From assembly GCF_000314895.2 (NCBI RefSeq), contig NZ_CM001773.1, forward strand, positions 2,081,185 through 2,145,184: 64,000 nt of DNA. Direction: 5' to 3'. The first letter of the stretch is position 1; the number at the start of each line of letters is the position of its first letter. The stretch comes from Providencia sneebia DSM 19967. GTDB taxonomy: Bacteria > Pseudomonadota > Gammaproteobacteria > Enterobacterales > Enterobacteriaceae. Below, one piece after another: positions 20,255 through 31,931 of the stretch. The notes beneath the pieces were generated by a model. It ran no database searches. It was not told the origin of the DNA and saw only the letters and a program-made list of their open reading frames with translations. Position numbers and translations under genes: made by a program.

Positions 20255-20353
20255 ATAGGATTTTGTAATTTTACGCCCAAATGGACATTTGTAGATTTAG
20301 ACTTTGTAATTTGAAAATTAAATCATAGCATGGAACTACATAGAAATTATCTT

Positions 20354-20384
20354 AAGTAGCTCCGCGAAGCGGGGCTACTTATTT
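20354..20384 (+). terminator. Terminator of the defence operon
   Basis: AAGTAGCTCCGC and GCGGGGCTACTT (20354-20380) form a twelve-base stem, with one G-T pair, around a GAA loop, about 100 bases after komC. It is followed by ATTTCG. Confidence 0.65.
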
Positions 20385-20451
20385 CGACGTGGTCAATGTG
20401 TAGGCATGACCAGAAATAAATCCTTTTATTTCATTATGTGGAAGCGGTTTC

Positions 20452-20475
20452 AAAAGCTCCACCGGGAGCTTTTTT
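20452..20475 (+). terminator. Second intrinsic terminator
   Basis: AAAAGCTCC (20452-20460), loop ACCG, GGAGCTTTT (20465-20473) and further T. This is a strong intrinsic terminator. With the one before, it may insulate the operon or be left from a lost gene. Confidence 0.75.
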
Positions 20476-20858
20476 GTTAGCATTGATATCTATTAACCAG
20501 AATGTTCCTGTCCGCTTTTCTCTTGAGGGCACTTTAGTGCCAAATGCGGACATTAGATGTATCGACGAAACTTTGAATTACCTACTACTTCAAATTGAAT
20601 TCCTTCAAATAGCGTTGTGAACGGTGCTACTTAAACCACTCTATTGTAGACAGCGAGTAACTGACAATGATGAGTTTTTTGGTTTAGGTTAGATATGACC
20701 AACTTTGTAGAAGCTTTCAGTACCGAAATGGTAGTTTAAAATAGGCCTTGATAGGATTCGTAGATGGTTGATATCAGCAAGATAACGATAGATTTCAAGT
20801 TTAGTAAGTATCAAAAGATCTCAGGAATTGGGAGAGAATTACGGAAAAGGTTGATAAA
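20476..20858. other. Non-coding stretch with a nested hairpin
   Basis: No convincing gene. GTCCGC (20510-20515) and GCGGAC (20546-20551) enclose the perfect small hairpin GGCAC-TTTA-GTGCC (20528-20541). Such nested pairing suggests a structured RNA or the end of an element, but I cannot name it. Confidence 0.35.
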
Positions 20859-21641
20859 TCAGGATGGATGTTTGAATGTTCCACCAATGTTCTTCTTGAA
20901 TGCTGGATAATCTACCTGCTTCAACTTTTCAATTATTGTCGATACCTCTTTATATCGAATATCAAAATCTTCTACCTTATAAATATCGCTGTCGACGGCT
21001 AAATTGTTGATAGTTACAGATATTTCTTTGATGAGCTGTACTTTAATGGTTGTTGTCAACACATTCTCACCATACAAGGATGAAATTAAATATCCACAGA
21101 TATTAAAATTATTTGTATCAACCCACGCAGATTGGGTATTAGTGAATGGTTTAATCCATTGACCGTGAGCAATTTTGTTCCGCAAAGTGAATGCTGGCAG
21201 AAAATAATCAGAAATCCAGTTTTGGATTTCTTTATACATATTTAATACGGAGAAGGTTACCGTTTTATTGGAAATTTTGTCTTCAGGACTAAGTTTGCAA
21301 TACTTTTTGAGTCCAAGCTCAAGAGCAGCTTTCCAGCGATCGCCAAGCGAACTTGTATTATATACAACACTCCTTTCATACTCCGAAAAAACATTTTTTT
21401 CATACAGAAGCTTATGAAGCCTCGCTTCACACCAGACTCCAAGCATCATTGTGTAGATACGAGTGAAGGTTAGCTCACCAGACTCATCATTTTTAGAAAG
21501 GGATTTTCTCAACTGCTTTTCTATACTCTCTAAAGCAGAGTTTACAGCATTGAAATTATCATCATGATAACGCTTCACTTTCTCAATATATTCTGGAGAA
21601 GCAATAGAAATTCCAGTGGGGGGCGGAGTATCTGAATTCAA
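20859..21641 (-). CDS. HEPN-like hypothetical protein
   Basis: A 260-residue, mostly helical soluble protein that I cannot place in a named family. The segment LRNKIAHGQW (153-162) carries R-x4-H (Arg154, His159). This is the motif of HEPN nucleases and HEPN-like proteins, which are common in toxin-antitoxin and abortive-infection systems. The start is TTG at 21641, supported by GGGAG seven bases upstream; no better ATG exists. It is convergent with the SIR2 operon, which lies about 600 bases away, and has no partner gene on its own strand. Role in defence is a guess from motif and neighbourhood. Confidence 0.6.
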   Translation of the reverse strand: MNSDTPPPTGISIASPEYIEKVKRYHDDNFNAVNSALESIEKQLRKSLSKNDESGELTFTRIYTMMLGVWCEARLHKLLYEKNVFSEYERSVVYNTSSLGDRWKAALELGLKKYCKLSPEDKISNKTVTFSVLNMYKEIQNWISDYFLPAFTLRNKIAHGQWIKPFTNTQSAWVDTNNFNICGYLISSLYGENVLTTTIKVQLIKEISVTINNLAVDSDIYKVEDFDIRYKEVSTIIEKLKQVDYPAFKKNIGGTFKHPS

Positions 21642-21741
21642 ATCTAATCTCCCGATACAGCTAATATTATTGATTCAACTTTGACACAGTTGATATGAAA
21701 ATTGAATCCAGATGCCAAAATAATCTCTATTAAGGTTATTT

Positions 21742-21813
21742 TGGCATGCCGGATTCGAACCAAGACCTTTCCAGAATTAACTGGAACGTGCTAACCATTT
21801 ACACCACATGCCC
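21742..21813 (-). tRNA. tRNA-like relic (degenerate)
   Basis: The minus strand reads as a near-tRNA. The acceptor 5' arm is GGGCATG, then TG, with a D arm of GTG-TAAATGGTTAG-CAC. The anticodon arm is TTCCA...TGGAA with an eight-base loop (GTTAATTC), one base too long. The T arm is TTGG-TTCGAAT-CCGG, one pair short, and the 3' arm is CATGCCA with a mismatch to G1. No CCA tail follows. The altered loop lengths suggest a phage-type tRNA that has decayed, or a piece left at an attachment site. No anticodon can be assigned safely. Confidence 0.45.
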
Positions 21814-22394
21814 GAAAACATAATCTCATTATCCCATATATTATGCAACATTTTTAATGTTGTCTGGGTAACAGGATAATTACGCTACGTGGGTATTTTA
21901 TTACCAGTAAGGTCTAAATATTGGCTTTGAGTATATTGCATTCAAAGCCAGGTGAAATGCAATTAAGACTTAATGATATTTAGCCAAATTTAGGTACGAA
22001 ATTGACCAATAATCGCACCACCTACAATAGCTGGGGCGGAATGCACAAGAACATTAAGGATAGGGTTAGTGACAGGATGTTATGTTTAATGTAATGCAAA
22101 CCCACAGTTGTCGTAAACTAAACGTCTACTTTTTGCTCTCAGCAGACTATATTACGTTAATAGGAAAAACTTTCGAGCTAGTAATACAACCTTTATCTCA
22201 GTGAGTTATTTTTGTTCAGCGTTATTAAGACTATAGTCTAGCGCTAGAAGCTTATTCTTTTCAATTAATTCAGCTGATGAGTTTTGTCTGAGGAGCTAGT
22301 TATATTCATATATCTGGCGGTATACTATGATCCGTGTTGCCATATAAAACAATGGTGATAAAATGTACTATCGCCAGTTTAAAGTGAGACTACC
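21814..22394. other. Non-coding island stretch
   Basis: No intact gene. On the minus strand at about 21992-22081 a short clean tail reads HPVTNPILNVLVHSAPAIVG then GAIIGQFRT and stops, preceded at once by a stop. It looks like the C terminus of a lost membrane protein. The rest shows nothing recognisable apart from AT-rich possible promoters for the small gene at 22395. Confidence 0.3.
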
Positions 22395-22559
22395 ATGAAA
22401 AAGAATGAATTAATTCAAGTAACAAAACCAACTCGTACTCAATTTATTCGCTCGATAGCAACCTCTACAGCGATTGAAACAGGGCAGGAATCTCGTCGTC
22501 TTGAAGAAGAAATGAAAGCAAAGCGTGAGAAGTTTGGGCATTTGAAACTTGCGATTTAG
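22395..22559 (+). CDS. Small protein, possible Fic-associated antitoxin
   Basis: A 54-residue charged protein beginning MKKNELIQVTKPTRTQFIRS, with GTGAGA just before ATG. Residues around 32-38 read ESRRLEEE, which resembles the SRRLEG inhibitory helix of YhfG/VbhA-type Fic antitoxins (S-x3-E-G), although the Gly is replaced by Glu. Its stop codon overlaps the stop of the broken fic gene on the other strand. The convergent layout is unlike the usual antitoxin-before-toxin order, so the link to Fic is only suggestive. It could be an unrelated small protein. Confidence 0.5.
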   Translation: MKKNELIQVTKPTRTQFIRSIATSTAIETGQESRRLEEEMKAKREKFGHLKLAI

Positions 22560-23141
22560 TTCGCTTTCAAGGCTTCGTTAACCCAATATTTCATGGGTTC
22601 ATAGTTAAGGTTTAACCCTGTGTGGATTGCTGAAATGTATTGTTCGGGGTGTTGAGTCCAACTACCGTCATCACATCAGCGAGTAAGCGCGATAAGCGCC
22701 CATTTCCTTCCCTAAACGGATGTATCAGAATTAACTCCACATGCACCGTGGCAATAGCTTCTATGGCTTGTTCTCGGCTTATATTGGTGCAGGGTGTATA
22801 CTTTGCTAGTGCTCTTTCTCGAATTGAGCAAGTAACCTTGCAACACGACTCGCAGGGGCAAACATAAAGCCACCTTTGCTAATATTTACTGTGCGTAATT
22901 GACCTGCCCACTCGTAAACATTCCCTAACCATTGGCGGTGCCAGCGCTGGATAAGTGATACGGTAATTTGCTCAGAGGGGAATTGTTCATCAAAAATGAC
23001 GTGATACAGTTTTTCTAACAGGACAAGCTCAGCATCATTGATATCATCAACGTTTGAAAGCCCTAGCTTGTTAGCCAGTACCTCTTCATCAGAGCCGTCA
23101 GCAAATTTTCCTTCGCTGTTAGATACATCATATCTATTCAT
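22556..23141 (-). pseudogene. Fic family protein, frameshifted
   Basis: Fic proteins transfer AMP or related groups to target proteins. The intact N-terminal part starts at ATG 23141 (MNRYDVSNSEGKFADGSDEE) and runs through WLGNVYEWAGQLRTVNISKG to LLAQFEKEH, then stops. The next part lies in another frame: TNISREQAIEAIATVHVELI, then the catalytic motif HPFREGNGRLSRLLADVM. The C terminus (QYISAIHTGLNLNYEP, WVNEALKAN, stop) needs a second shift. The catalytic HPFxxGNGR sequence is preserved, so the decay is recent or involves indels only. The length before decay would be about 195 residues. Confidence 0.88.
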
Positions 23142-23149
23142 TTTATTCT

Positions 23150-23393
23150 CGTCATACTTCAAGTTGCAGTGTTGTTGACTGCGCGCATTCGCACTAGTCA
23201 CATACTTATGTATGCTCCTAGCGACTCATTTACTTGTCGCCTAGCTGCACCTTGAATTATTTAGAGTATTTACTCGCCATGTTTTAAGTTGCAGCGTTGT
23301 TGACTGCGCACATTCGCACTAGTCACATACTTATGTATGCTCCTAGCGACTCATTTACTGTCGCTTAGCTGCACCTCGAATTATTTAGAGTAT
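23150..23393. repeat. Two tandem copies of a palindromic intergenic repeat
   Basis: Two copies of about 115-120 bases lie head to tail (about 23153-23272 and 23278-23393). They share CATTCGCACTAGTCACATAC, TTATGTATGCTCCTAGCGAC and GAATTATTTAGAGTAT. Within each copy TTCAAGTTGCAG-type and CTGCACCTTGAA-type arms are inverted, and CATAC-TTAT-GTATG forms an inner hairpin, so the element would fold as RNA. This matches the style of the MITE-like repeats scattered in enterobacteria such as Photorhabdus and Serratia. Partial matches occur near 40370 and 63602. Confidence 0.8.
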
Positions 23394-23643
23394 AAGCGGT
23401 GGTTAGGTTAAATAAAATAATAACCACCTATAAATCAAAGGATTAATTAAGGGTGTGTTAAATTATAGGTTTTGCTGAAAAATTTATAAATATCGTTATA
23501 TTTCAAAGCTAACACACCCATGCATCATGATTTTATGTAAGTTGATATTATTATACTCACTTAAAAAGGGAAGATAAATAAATTGTACTCAGTTACGTAC
23601 TCATTTAATCGCGAGATTTTATGAAACTTAGTGAGATAAAAAA

Positions 23644-23679
23644 AGCATAAAACCCAGTTAATATTATGAATTTTATGCT
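23644..23679 (-). terminator. Terminator of ychF
   Basis: On the minus strand AGCATAAAA (23679-23671) and TTTTATGCT (23652-23644) form a nine-base stem with an 18-base loop, followed by a run of seven T. The rest of 23394-23731 holds no gene. Confidence 0.7.
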
Positions 23680-23731
23680 GTTTTATTATAAAGTGATACT
23701 TTATGAAATAGTGTGAGACTAAAGTGTAGGC

Positions 23732-24823
23732 TTACACATTGAACAGGAAGTTGAGTACATCACCATCTTGTACGATATAATCCTTACCTTCGGCACGCAT
23801 TCTGCCTGCTTCTTTAGCGCCTTGTTCACCACGGTATTTGATAAAATCTTCAAATGCGATAGTTTGTGCGCGAATGAAACCTTTCTCAAAATCAGTGTGA
23901 ATTTTACCAGCTGCTTGTGGTGCGGTTGCACCAACAGGGATTGTCCATGCGCGCACTTCTTTTACGCCAGCAGTGAAGTAGGTTTGTAAGTTTAATAATT
24001 GATAACCAGCGCGAATAACACGGTTTAAGCCAGGCTCTTCAATGCCAAGGTCTGCCATAAACTCATCGCGATCTTCATCTTCAAGTTCTGCAATATCCGA
24101 CTCAATTGATGCGCAAACAGGCACAACAACTGAACCTTCTGCTTCTGCAATTTTATATACAACGTCTAAATAAGGGTTATTTTCAAAACCGTCTTCGTTG
24201 ACGTTTGCAATGTACATTGTTGGCTTCAATGTTAGGAAGCTTAAATAACGGATTGCTGCTTTTTCTTCAGCTGAAAGATCTAAAGTGCGTAGCATGCCCG
24301 CTTGCTCAAGATGCGGTAAGCATTTTTCTAATGCTTCTAATTCAGCTTTTGCATCTTTATCGCCACCTTTAGCACGTTTTTGTACGCGGTGGATAGCTCG
24401 CTCACATGTGTCAAGGTCAGCTAACGCCAGCTCAGTATTGATAACTTCAATATCTTCTGCTGGATCGACTTTTCCAGCAACGTGAATGATATTGTCATTT
24501 TCAAAGCAACGTACTACATGACCAATGGCTTCAGTTTCGCGAATATTGGTTAAGAATTGGTTTCCTAAACCTTCACCTTTAGATGCACCTTTTACAAGAC
24601 CTGCAATATCCACAAATTCCATTGTTGTTGGCAGAATGCGCTGAGGCTTTACAATTTCAGCCAATTGATCAAGACGCGGGTCAGGCATTGGTACTACGCC
24701 CGTATTCGGTTCAATTGTACAAAAAGGGAAGTTGGCTGCTTCGATGCCGGCTTTGGTCAGAGCATTAAACAAAGTGGATTTACCCACGTTAGGCAGACCA
24801 ACAATACCGCATTTAAAACCCAT
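23732..24823 (-). CDS. ychF: Redox-regulated ATPase YchF
   Basis: A 363-residue Obg-family P-loop protein that prefers ATP; it binds the 70S ribosome and modulates leaderless-mRNA translation and oxidative stress responses. Visible parts are the Walker [10 protein letters not shown], the G3 motif [20 protein letters not shown], the altered G4 motif (NVNEDG, in place of NKxD) and a C-terminal TGS domain with [20 protein letters not shown]. The length equals that of E. coli. It precedes pth on the same strand as in E. coli, separated by about 120 bases. Confidence 0.97.
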   Translation of the reverse strand: MGFKCGIVGLPNVGKSTLFNALTKAGIEAANFPFCTIEPNTGVVPMPDPRLDQLAEIVKPQRILPTTMEFVDIAGLVKGASKGEGLGNQFLTNIRETEAIGHVVRCFENDNIIHVAGKVDPAEDIEVINTELALADLDTCERAIHRVQKRAKGGDKDAKAELEALEKCLPHLEQAGMLRTLDLSAEEKAAIRYLSFLTLKPTMYIANVNEDGFENNPYLDVVYKIAEAEGSVVVPVCASIESDIAELEDEDRDEFMADLGIEEPGLNRVIRAGYQLLNLQTYFTAGVKEVRAWTIPVGATAPQAAGKIHTDFEKGFIRAQTIAFEDFIKYRGEQGAKEAGRMRAEGKDYIVQDGDVLNFLFNV

Positions 24824-24944
24824 ATATTTCTCACCTTAAATAGCTAAAGACAGTTAATAACTGCCCCTGATTATTAGAAAATTGGCGCTGATTATACACA
24901 AAAAGTTAATTTTAACGAAGGAACTCTTCGTATCTATTTTCAGG

Positions 24945-25535
24945 CTAGATTGTTGCTTTAAAGCTATGGAGACGGTTTATTGCTTTCTCCATTCCATCAT
25001 TTAATAGGATGTCTGTGCAGCGCAATGATTCATCAATTGCTTCATCTATTAGTTTTTGTTCAGAAATTGGTGGTTTGCCAAGAACAAATCCGACAACTTT
25101 ATTTTTATCGCCAGGATGTCCAATACCAATACGTAAACGGTAAAAATTAGGGTTATTACCAAATTTACTTTGAATATCTTTTAGTCCGTTGTGCCCACCG
25201 TTGCTGCCACCTAATTTCATTTTCGCCACGCCGGGTGATAAATCTAATTCATCATGTGCGACTAATATTTCATCAGGATTAATACGATAAAAATTTGCAA
25301 TTGCGGATACTGATTTACCACTTAAATTCATGAACGTGGTTGGGACAAGCAAGCGAACATCATTACCGTTAATATTAATGCGAGCGGTATAGCCATAAAA
25401 TTTTGCTTCTTCTTTAAGTGGTTGATTATGGCGATCAGCGAGGAGGTCAACATACCACGCACCAGCATTATGGCGGGTTTGTGCGTATTCAGCACCTGGG
25501 TTAGCAAGGCCTACAATTAATTTAATTTTGCTCAC
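24945..25535 (-). CDS. pth: Peptidyl-tRNA hydrolase
   Basis: A 196-residue essential enzyme that frees tRNA from peptidyl-tRNA dropped by stalled ribosomes. Family features are [20 protein letters not shown], containing the catalytic His near residue 22, PTTFMNLSG with the substrate-binding Asn, [11 protein letters not shown] and [11 protein letters not shown]. The start codon is GTG at 25535, giving [14 protein letters not shown] at the expected distance. It is divergent from ychH, as in E. coli. Confidence 0.97.
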   Translation of the reverse strand: MSKIKLIVGLANPGAEYAQTRHNAGAWYVDLLADRHNQPLKEEAKFYGYTARININGNDVRLLVPTTFMNLSGKSVSAIANFYRINPDEILVAHDELDLSPGVAKMKLGGSNGGHNGLKDIQSKFGNNPNFYRLRIGIGHPGDKNKVVGFVLGKPPISEQKLIDEAIDESLRCTDILLNDGMEKAINRLHSFKATI

Positions 25536-25713
25536 GGCTAATATTTCACAGTTAGTTTAGTAAAAAATAATAGGTAGTTTACCTTGTGAAAGCGGGATGT
25601 TCAAAATTGAATGTACTTTCAGTCAAAATAAATAAAGGTTATATCGAGTGAGTTAGCAAAGTGATACTTAAAAAAGCACTATTTGCGTAGAAAGGGAAAC
25701 AGAAGGTCTTTCA

Positions 25714-25755
25714 TGTGATAGCTATCGCAAATAATTTTATTTATTGCACTATAAT
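25714..25755 (+). promoter_or_regulatory. CRP site and -10 box of ychH
   Basis: TGTGATAGCTATCGCA (25714-25729) matches the CRP consensus TGTGA-N6-TCACA with one change. TATAAT lies at 25750-25755. If transcription starts about 25762, the CRP centre is near -41, a class II activator position. ychH of E. coli is also reported as CRP-activated. Confidence 0.75.
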
Positions 25756-25828
25756 TAGTCTATAAAAATATATTTTTCATTATTTTTAAAAGCGCTTACT
25801 TATCAGTCTACTTGTTTAGGAGATAGAT

Positions 25829-26101
25829 ATGAAACGTAAAACAGCATTTTTAGTCGGTAATATTTTAATGGGTATTGGTTTGGTTGCTATGATAGGAAGC
25901 ATCGCACTGAACTTATCTGTGCATATACTTAGTCTGAATTTATCAGATATGGTCACAACAGGTTCGCTTGGCGGAATTTTTGTTGGTGCATTAATTTGGC
26001 TAGCTGGAGCAAAATTAGGTGGCAGAGAAAAGGTTGCCGACCGTTATTGGTTAATAAAACATTATCGTTGTTCAAACCATGATAGCCATCGTTACCCATA
26101 A
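25829..26101 (+). CDS. ychH: Small membrane protein YchH (DUF2583)
   Basis: A 90-residue inner-membrane protein with two hydrophobic segments (about residues 7-31 and 45-63). It resembles E. coli YchH, a stress-induced protein linked to biofilm and hydrogen peroxide responses. The conserved parts are MKRKTAFLVGNILMGIGLV, the IFVGALIWLAGAKLGGRE segment and the DRYWLIKHY tail. TTAGGAGAT gives a good ribosome site. A CRP-type promoter precedes it and a terminator follows. Confidence 0.9.
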   Translation: MKRKTAFLVGNILMGIGLVAMIGSIALNLSVHILSLNLSDMVTTGSLGGIFVGALIWLAGAKLGGREKVADRYWLIKHYRCSNHDSHRYP

Positions 26102-26178
26102 GAAAGCTAATATTCTAGATAATTATTATTCTTAATTATTATTGTTGGCTTAATAAAATTTATCTTCATTAAAAAGAG

Positions 26179-26216
26179 TGGGTTTCATTTTTATGACTAA
26201 GATGAAACCCATTTTT
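26179..26216 (+). terminator. Terminator of ychH
   Basis: TGGGTTTCAT (26179-26188) and ATGAAACCCA (26202-26211) followed by TTTTTG: a ten-base stem and T tract. Confidence 0.8.
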
Positions 26217-26270
26217 GTTTGCAGCGTTATTTAAATAGTTAAGAGATATTAAATTTAGGTTGTGCAAATT

Positions 26271-26314
26271 AAATAAAACCCCAACAGCGGTAAACTACTG
26301 TTGGGGTTTTATTT
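26271..26314. terminator. Long bidirectional terminator between ychH and prs
   Basis: AAATAAAACCCCAACAG (26271-26287) and its exact complement CTGTTGGGGTTTTATTT (26298-26314) form a 17-base stem with A and T tracts that serve both directions. Confidence 0.85.
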
Positions 26315-26355
26315 AATTGCTGTGTTATTTCATCAATAGGTAAACAGTAAGAAAA

Positions 26356-26378
26356 CACGAGGCTTAAAAAGCCTCGTG
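26356..26378 (-). terminator. Hairpin directly after prs
   Basis: CACGAGGCTT/AAGCCTCGTG with an AAA loop lies ten bases after the prs stop codon. On the minus strand it is followed by TTTTC. It is the first of two terminators for the prs operon. Confidence 0.75.
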
Positions 26379-26388
26379 AACAAGTATC

Positions 26389-28270
<1,882 letters not shown>

Positions 28271-28274
<4 letters not shown>

Positions 28275-28933
28275 TTTTGTAACGTCCAGCTATCCATTTT
28301 CAGTTTGATCAGCCGGGAACCCTGATGCAATTCTAGGTGGCTGGGTAATATTGGATTGGTATTTTTGTCATAAGATAAGTAATTGAGCTGCCATTTTTCA
28401 CCATTTTGCTCAAAACTTACTGATTTTAAGAGATGATTGCTATCCAGTTTAAAGTCGGTTGCTCTTCCTGGTGAGCCAATTAACCAAGCCGTTAAGTCAT
28501 CAAGGGGAATTTCCATTCCCGTAAGCTGGTAAATTAGCTCGGAGGGAACATCACTCATATATGTTTTGCCATCTTTGTTGGTTAAGCGCGCTAAATCGGG
28601 TTCAACCGTGAGTTCTAATTCACGTCCACCTAGTGGGTTGGTTAGCAATAAACGGTATTTTTCCGGCGTATATTGTTGCCAGAAAAATTTAGCATAAGTT
28701 TTGGTTTCGCCGCTATCATAAACAAATGAGCCACGCGTTTGATAATGACGTAGGGCATTAATTTCTTGTTGGTGAACTTCCCATTGTTGGTCTGACACTG
28801 AACCTACACCCATAGTGGTTTGCTGATTTGTTACACATGCCGTCAATAATAGGCAAGATAATGGCAAAATACGCCAGAAATAACGGGAGATCGCTGAGTA
28901 AGATGGCAATCTAATAATAGTTGAAAGTTGCAT
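28271..28933 (-). CDS. lolB: Outer-membrane lipoprotein receptor LolB
   Basis: A 220-residue lipoprotein that accepts lipoproteins from LolA and inserts them into the outer membrane. The N terminus is a lipoprotein signal ending in the lipobox LLLTAC, with the mature Cys followed by VTNQQ. The mature part has the expected [17 protein letters not shown] and [20 protein letters not shown] segments. I start at ATG 28933 ([12 protein letters not shown]) because GAGAA precedes it at proper spacing; an upstream ATG at 28951 is also in frame. The 603 bases between it and hemA carry both promoters. Confidence 0.93.
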
Positions 28934-29554
28934 AGCTGTTCTCAAAATCATTGAGTGAAAAATAAGATATATTTCGATTTAATATTAATGGTGATGCTAG
29001 TCAAAGTGCAGCGTATTATCAATGATATAAACACACATTTACCTTAATGTGTATTAAATGTTCATCATTAACAAAAAACACGATGTTAGTGTACTTAAGT
29101 TTAAAACAGTGCATCAAAATTGCTAATATATCAATCAGATTAAATAGGATTGACCTATTGATAACATTGGTCATTTCTCAGTGATCAAAGATAACGTTGG
29201 TATATAATAACCTAGTTTGCAGTTAACGAATCTCTAATGCATTGTTAATTAAGCGAGAAAGTCGAACATAAAATTGAATGCTTGGGTTTTTATAATACGA
29301 ATTAATTGGTGTATATATGTATTATATCTAGCTATAATACTATGTTAATATGCATAACGAAAAATCATACATCACAAACAATAATCAGTAATATATTGAT
29401 GTATTATTAATGTTGCTATCTATATAAAAAGATAGAAAACAGAAAGATAGAAAGCGCTGTTCGGATCATTTACAATAGCGAACAGGCGAGCAAGTAATAC
29501 CCGATTATTACTGCTGAATAATAATTAGTAATGTGAGCAACATAATAAAGCACA
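28934..29554. promoter_or_regulatory. Divergent lolB-hemA promoter region
   Basis: About 600 bases of AT-rich DNA separate lolB and hemA. A TATAAT lies at 29203-29208 on the plus strand without a good -35, so its use for hemA is uncertain. The region near 29430-29455 has short GATAGAAA repeats. No other gene is visible. Confidence 0.4.
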
Positions 29555-30817
29555 ATGACCTTATTAGCCTTAGGCATTAATCATAAAACGGCACCGGTTG
29601 CCCTGCGTGAGCGGGTAACGTTTGGACCGGAGAGAATCGACCACGCACTTGAGGAGTTATTGAAACAACCTCAAGTCAGTGGTGGCGTTGTGCTGTCTAC
29701 TTGTAATAGAACTGAGTTATATTTAAGCCTTGAATCACAAGACCAAGCGCAAGAACAATTGGTTAAATGGTTATGTGATTTTCATCAAATTAAAGATAAA
29801 GATTTAAAACCTAGCTTATATTGGCATGAAGGTGATAGCGCCGTCAGTCATCTTATGCGTGTTGCGAGTGGCTTAGATTCTTTAGTTTTAGGTGAGCCAC
29901 AAATTCTTGGTCAAGTGAAAAAGGCCTTTGCGCTTTCTCAAGATAACCATTCTTTATCAAGTGAATTAGAGCGATTATTTCAAAAATCTTTTTCTGTGGC
30001 GAAACGTGTTCGTACAGAAACAGAAATTGGTGCAAATGCGGTTTCTGTTGCATTTGCAGCTTGTACATTAGCAAGACAAATATTTGAATCTTTAAAAAAT
30101 CTGAATATTTTGTTGGTCGGTGCCGGCGAAACGATAGAGCTGGTTGCTCGTCACTTACGTGAGCATGGTGTACAAAAAATGATGATAGCTAACCGAACTC
30201 GTGAGCGGGCGCAAAAGCTGGCTAATGAAGTTAATGCGGAAGTTATCACATTGTCCGATATTGATACCCGCTTATCTCAAGCTGATATTGTGATTAGTTC
30301 AACAGCAAGCCCTTTACCTATTATTGGTAAGGGAATGGTTGAACGGGCAATGAAAGTTCGCCGTAGTAAACCAATGTTATTAGTTGATATTGCAGTTCCC
30401 CGTGATATTGAGCAAGATGTTGAAAAGCTAAGAGATGTTTATCTTTATACTGTTGATGATTTAGAATCTATTATTCAGCAAAATCTTGCTCAACGAAAAG
30501 CAGCTGCGGTTGAAGCCGAATTTATTGTACAACAAGAAAGTCATCATTTTATGGATTGGTTGCGCTCGCAAGCCGCAGTGTCTACAATTCGCGATTACAG
30601 AGAACAGGCCGAAGCAATCCGCGCGGGGATGACAGAAAAAGCGATAGCAGCAATTAATCAGGGCGCTGATCCTGAACAAGTCATCATACAACTTACCCAA
30701 CAATTGACTAATCGTCTGATCCACGCACCAACAAAATCTTTGCAGCAAGCTGCTGGAGATGGTGATGTGGAACGTCTGAATATACTGAGGGACAGCCTAG
30801 GGCTGAACCATCAATAA
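29555..30817 (+). CDS. hemA: Glutamyl-tRNA reductase
   Basis: A 420-residue enzyme that reduces the glutamate on tRNA-Glu to glutamate-1-semialdehyde, the first and controlling step of tetrapyrrole synthesis by the C5 route. The catalytic Cys50 is in [25 protein letters not shown], the NADPH-binding [16 protein letters not shown] and the helical dimerisation domain with [10 protein letters not shown] follow. The N-terminal [15 protein letters not shown] agrees with E. coli and includes the degradation-control region. It is followed by prfA after 31 bases. Confidence 0.97.
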   Translation: MTLLALGINHKTAPVALRERVTFGPERIDHALEELLKQPQVSGGVVLSTCNRTELYLSLESQDQAQEQLVKWLCDFHQIKDKDLKPSLYWHEGDSAVSHLMRVASGLDSLVLGEPQILGQVKKAFALSQDNHSLSSELERLFQKSFSVAKRVRTETEIGANAVSVAFAACTLARQIFESLKNLNILLVGAGETIELVARHLREHGVQKMMIANRTRERAQKLANEVNAEVITLSDIDTRLSQADIVISSTASPLPIIGKGMVERAMKVRRSKPMLLVDIAVPRDIEQDVEKLRDVYLYTVDDLESIIQQNLAQRKAAAVEAEFIVQQESHHFMDWLRSQAAVSTIRDYREQAEAIRAGMTEKAIAAINQGADPEQVIIQLTQQLTNRLIHAPTKSLQQAAGDGDVERLNILRDSLGLNHQ

Positions 30818-30848
30818 CCACATTTTAATCATAGGTTTGATATAACGA

Positions 30849-31931
30849 ATGAAGCCTTCTATTGTCGCAAAACTGGAAGCATTACAGGAACGCTATGAAG
30901 AAATTCAAGCACACCTTGCTGATGCAAGTGTGATTGCCGATCAAGACCGTTTTCGCGCTTTGTCGAAAGAGTATGCTCAATTGATGGATGTCGCAAAATG
31001 TTTTAGCGAATGGCGTACTGTGCAGGATGATATTGAAACAGCAGAAATGATGCTGAGTGATCCTGAAATGAAAGAAATGGCTCAAGAAGAGCTAAAAGAT
31101 GCCAAAGTACGCAATGATGAGCTAGAACAGCAACTGCAATTGCTTCTATTGCCTAAAGATCCCGATGACGAATATAACTGTTTTCTGGAAATTCGTGCAG
31201 GTGCGGGTGGTGATGAGGCAGCTATTTTCGCGGGTGATTTGTTCCGTATGTATAGCCGCTTTGCGGAAGCAAACCGTTGGAAAGTTGAGCTTATGAGCAC
31301 CAGTGATGGTGAACATGGTGGTTTTAAAGAAGTTATCGCAAAAATTTCTGGTGATAGTGTTTATGGCCGCTTGAAATTTGAGTCTGGTGGGCATCGTGTT
31401 CAGCGCGTTCCTGAAACGGAATCTCAAGGCCGTATCCATACATCAGCTTGTACAATTGCTATTTTACCTGAATTACCCGAAGCAGAATTGCCCGAAATTA
31501 GCCCAGCAGACCTGCGAATTGATACTTTCCGTTCATCAGGGGCGGGCGGTCAGCACGTTAACACCACTGACTCAGCAATCCGTATAACCCATATTCCAAC
31601 GGGAATTGTGGTTGAATGTCAGGATGAACGTTCGCAGCATAAAAACAAAGCAAAAGCGATGTCTGTTCTAGGTTCGCGTATTCGTCAGGCTGAGATGGAT
31701 AAACGCCATGCAGCTGAAGCTTCTGAACGCCGTAATTTGTTGGGAAGTGGTGATCGCTCTGACCGAATCAGAACATATAATTTCCCACAAGGTCGGGTGA
31801 CTGATCACCGGATTAACTTAACACTTTATCGTCTGGATGAAGTGATGGAAGGTAAGCTCGATACGTTAATACAACCAATTATTAACGAATATCAAGCTGA
31901 TCAACTTTCTGCTTTATCTGAGCAAGATTAA
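30849..31931 (+). CDS. prfA: Peptide chain release factor 1
   Basis: A 360-residue release factor that recognises UAA and UAG. The codon-recognition PxT-like motif is present as [13 protein letters not shown] around residues 185-200, and the peptidyl-tRNA hydrolysis motif GGQ is in [17 protein letters not shown]. The length is that of E. coli. Its stop overlaps the start of prmC, the enzyme that methylates the GGQ glutamine, so the two are coupled. Confidence 0.98.
   Translation: MKPSIVAKLEALQERYEEIQAHLADASVIADQDRFRALSKEYAQLMDVAKCFSEWRTVQDDIETAEMMLSDPEMKEMAQEELKDAKVRNDELEQQLQLLLLPKDPDDEYNCFLEIRAGAGGDEAAIFAGDLFRMYSRFAEANRWKVELMSTSDGEHGGFKEVIAKISGDSVYGRLKFESGGHRVQRVPETESQGRIHTSACTIAILPELPEAELPEISPADLRIDTFRSSGAGGQHVNTTDSAIRITHIPTGIVVECQDERSQHKNKAKAMSVLGSRIRQAEMDKRHAAEASERRNLLGSGDRSDRIRTYNFPQGRVTDHRINLTLYRLDEVMEGKLDTLIQPIINEYQADQLSALSEQD

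Noticed and set aside
20438-20620. 60-residue plus-strand frame
   Set aside because: It runs through a strong terminator hairpin and a nested palindrome and resembles no protein.
23150-23393. CRISPR array
   Set aside because: There are only two long copies, no regular short repeats with spacers, and no cas genes.
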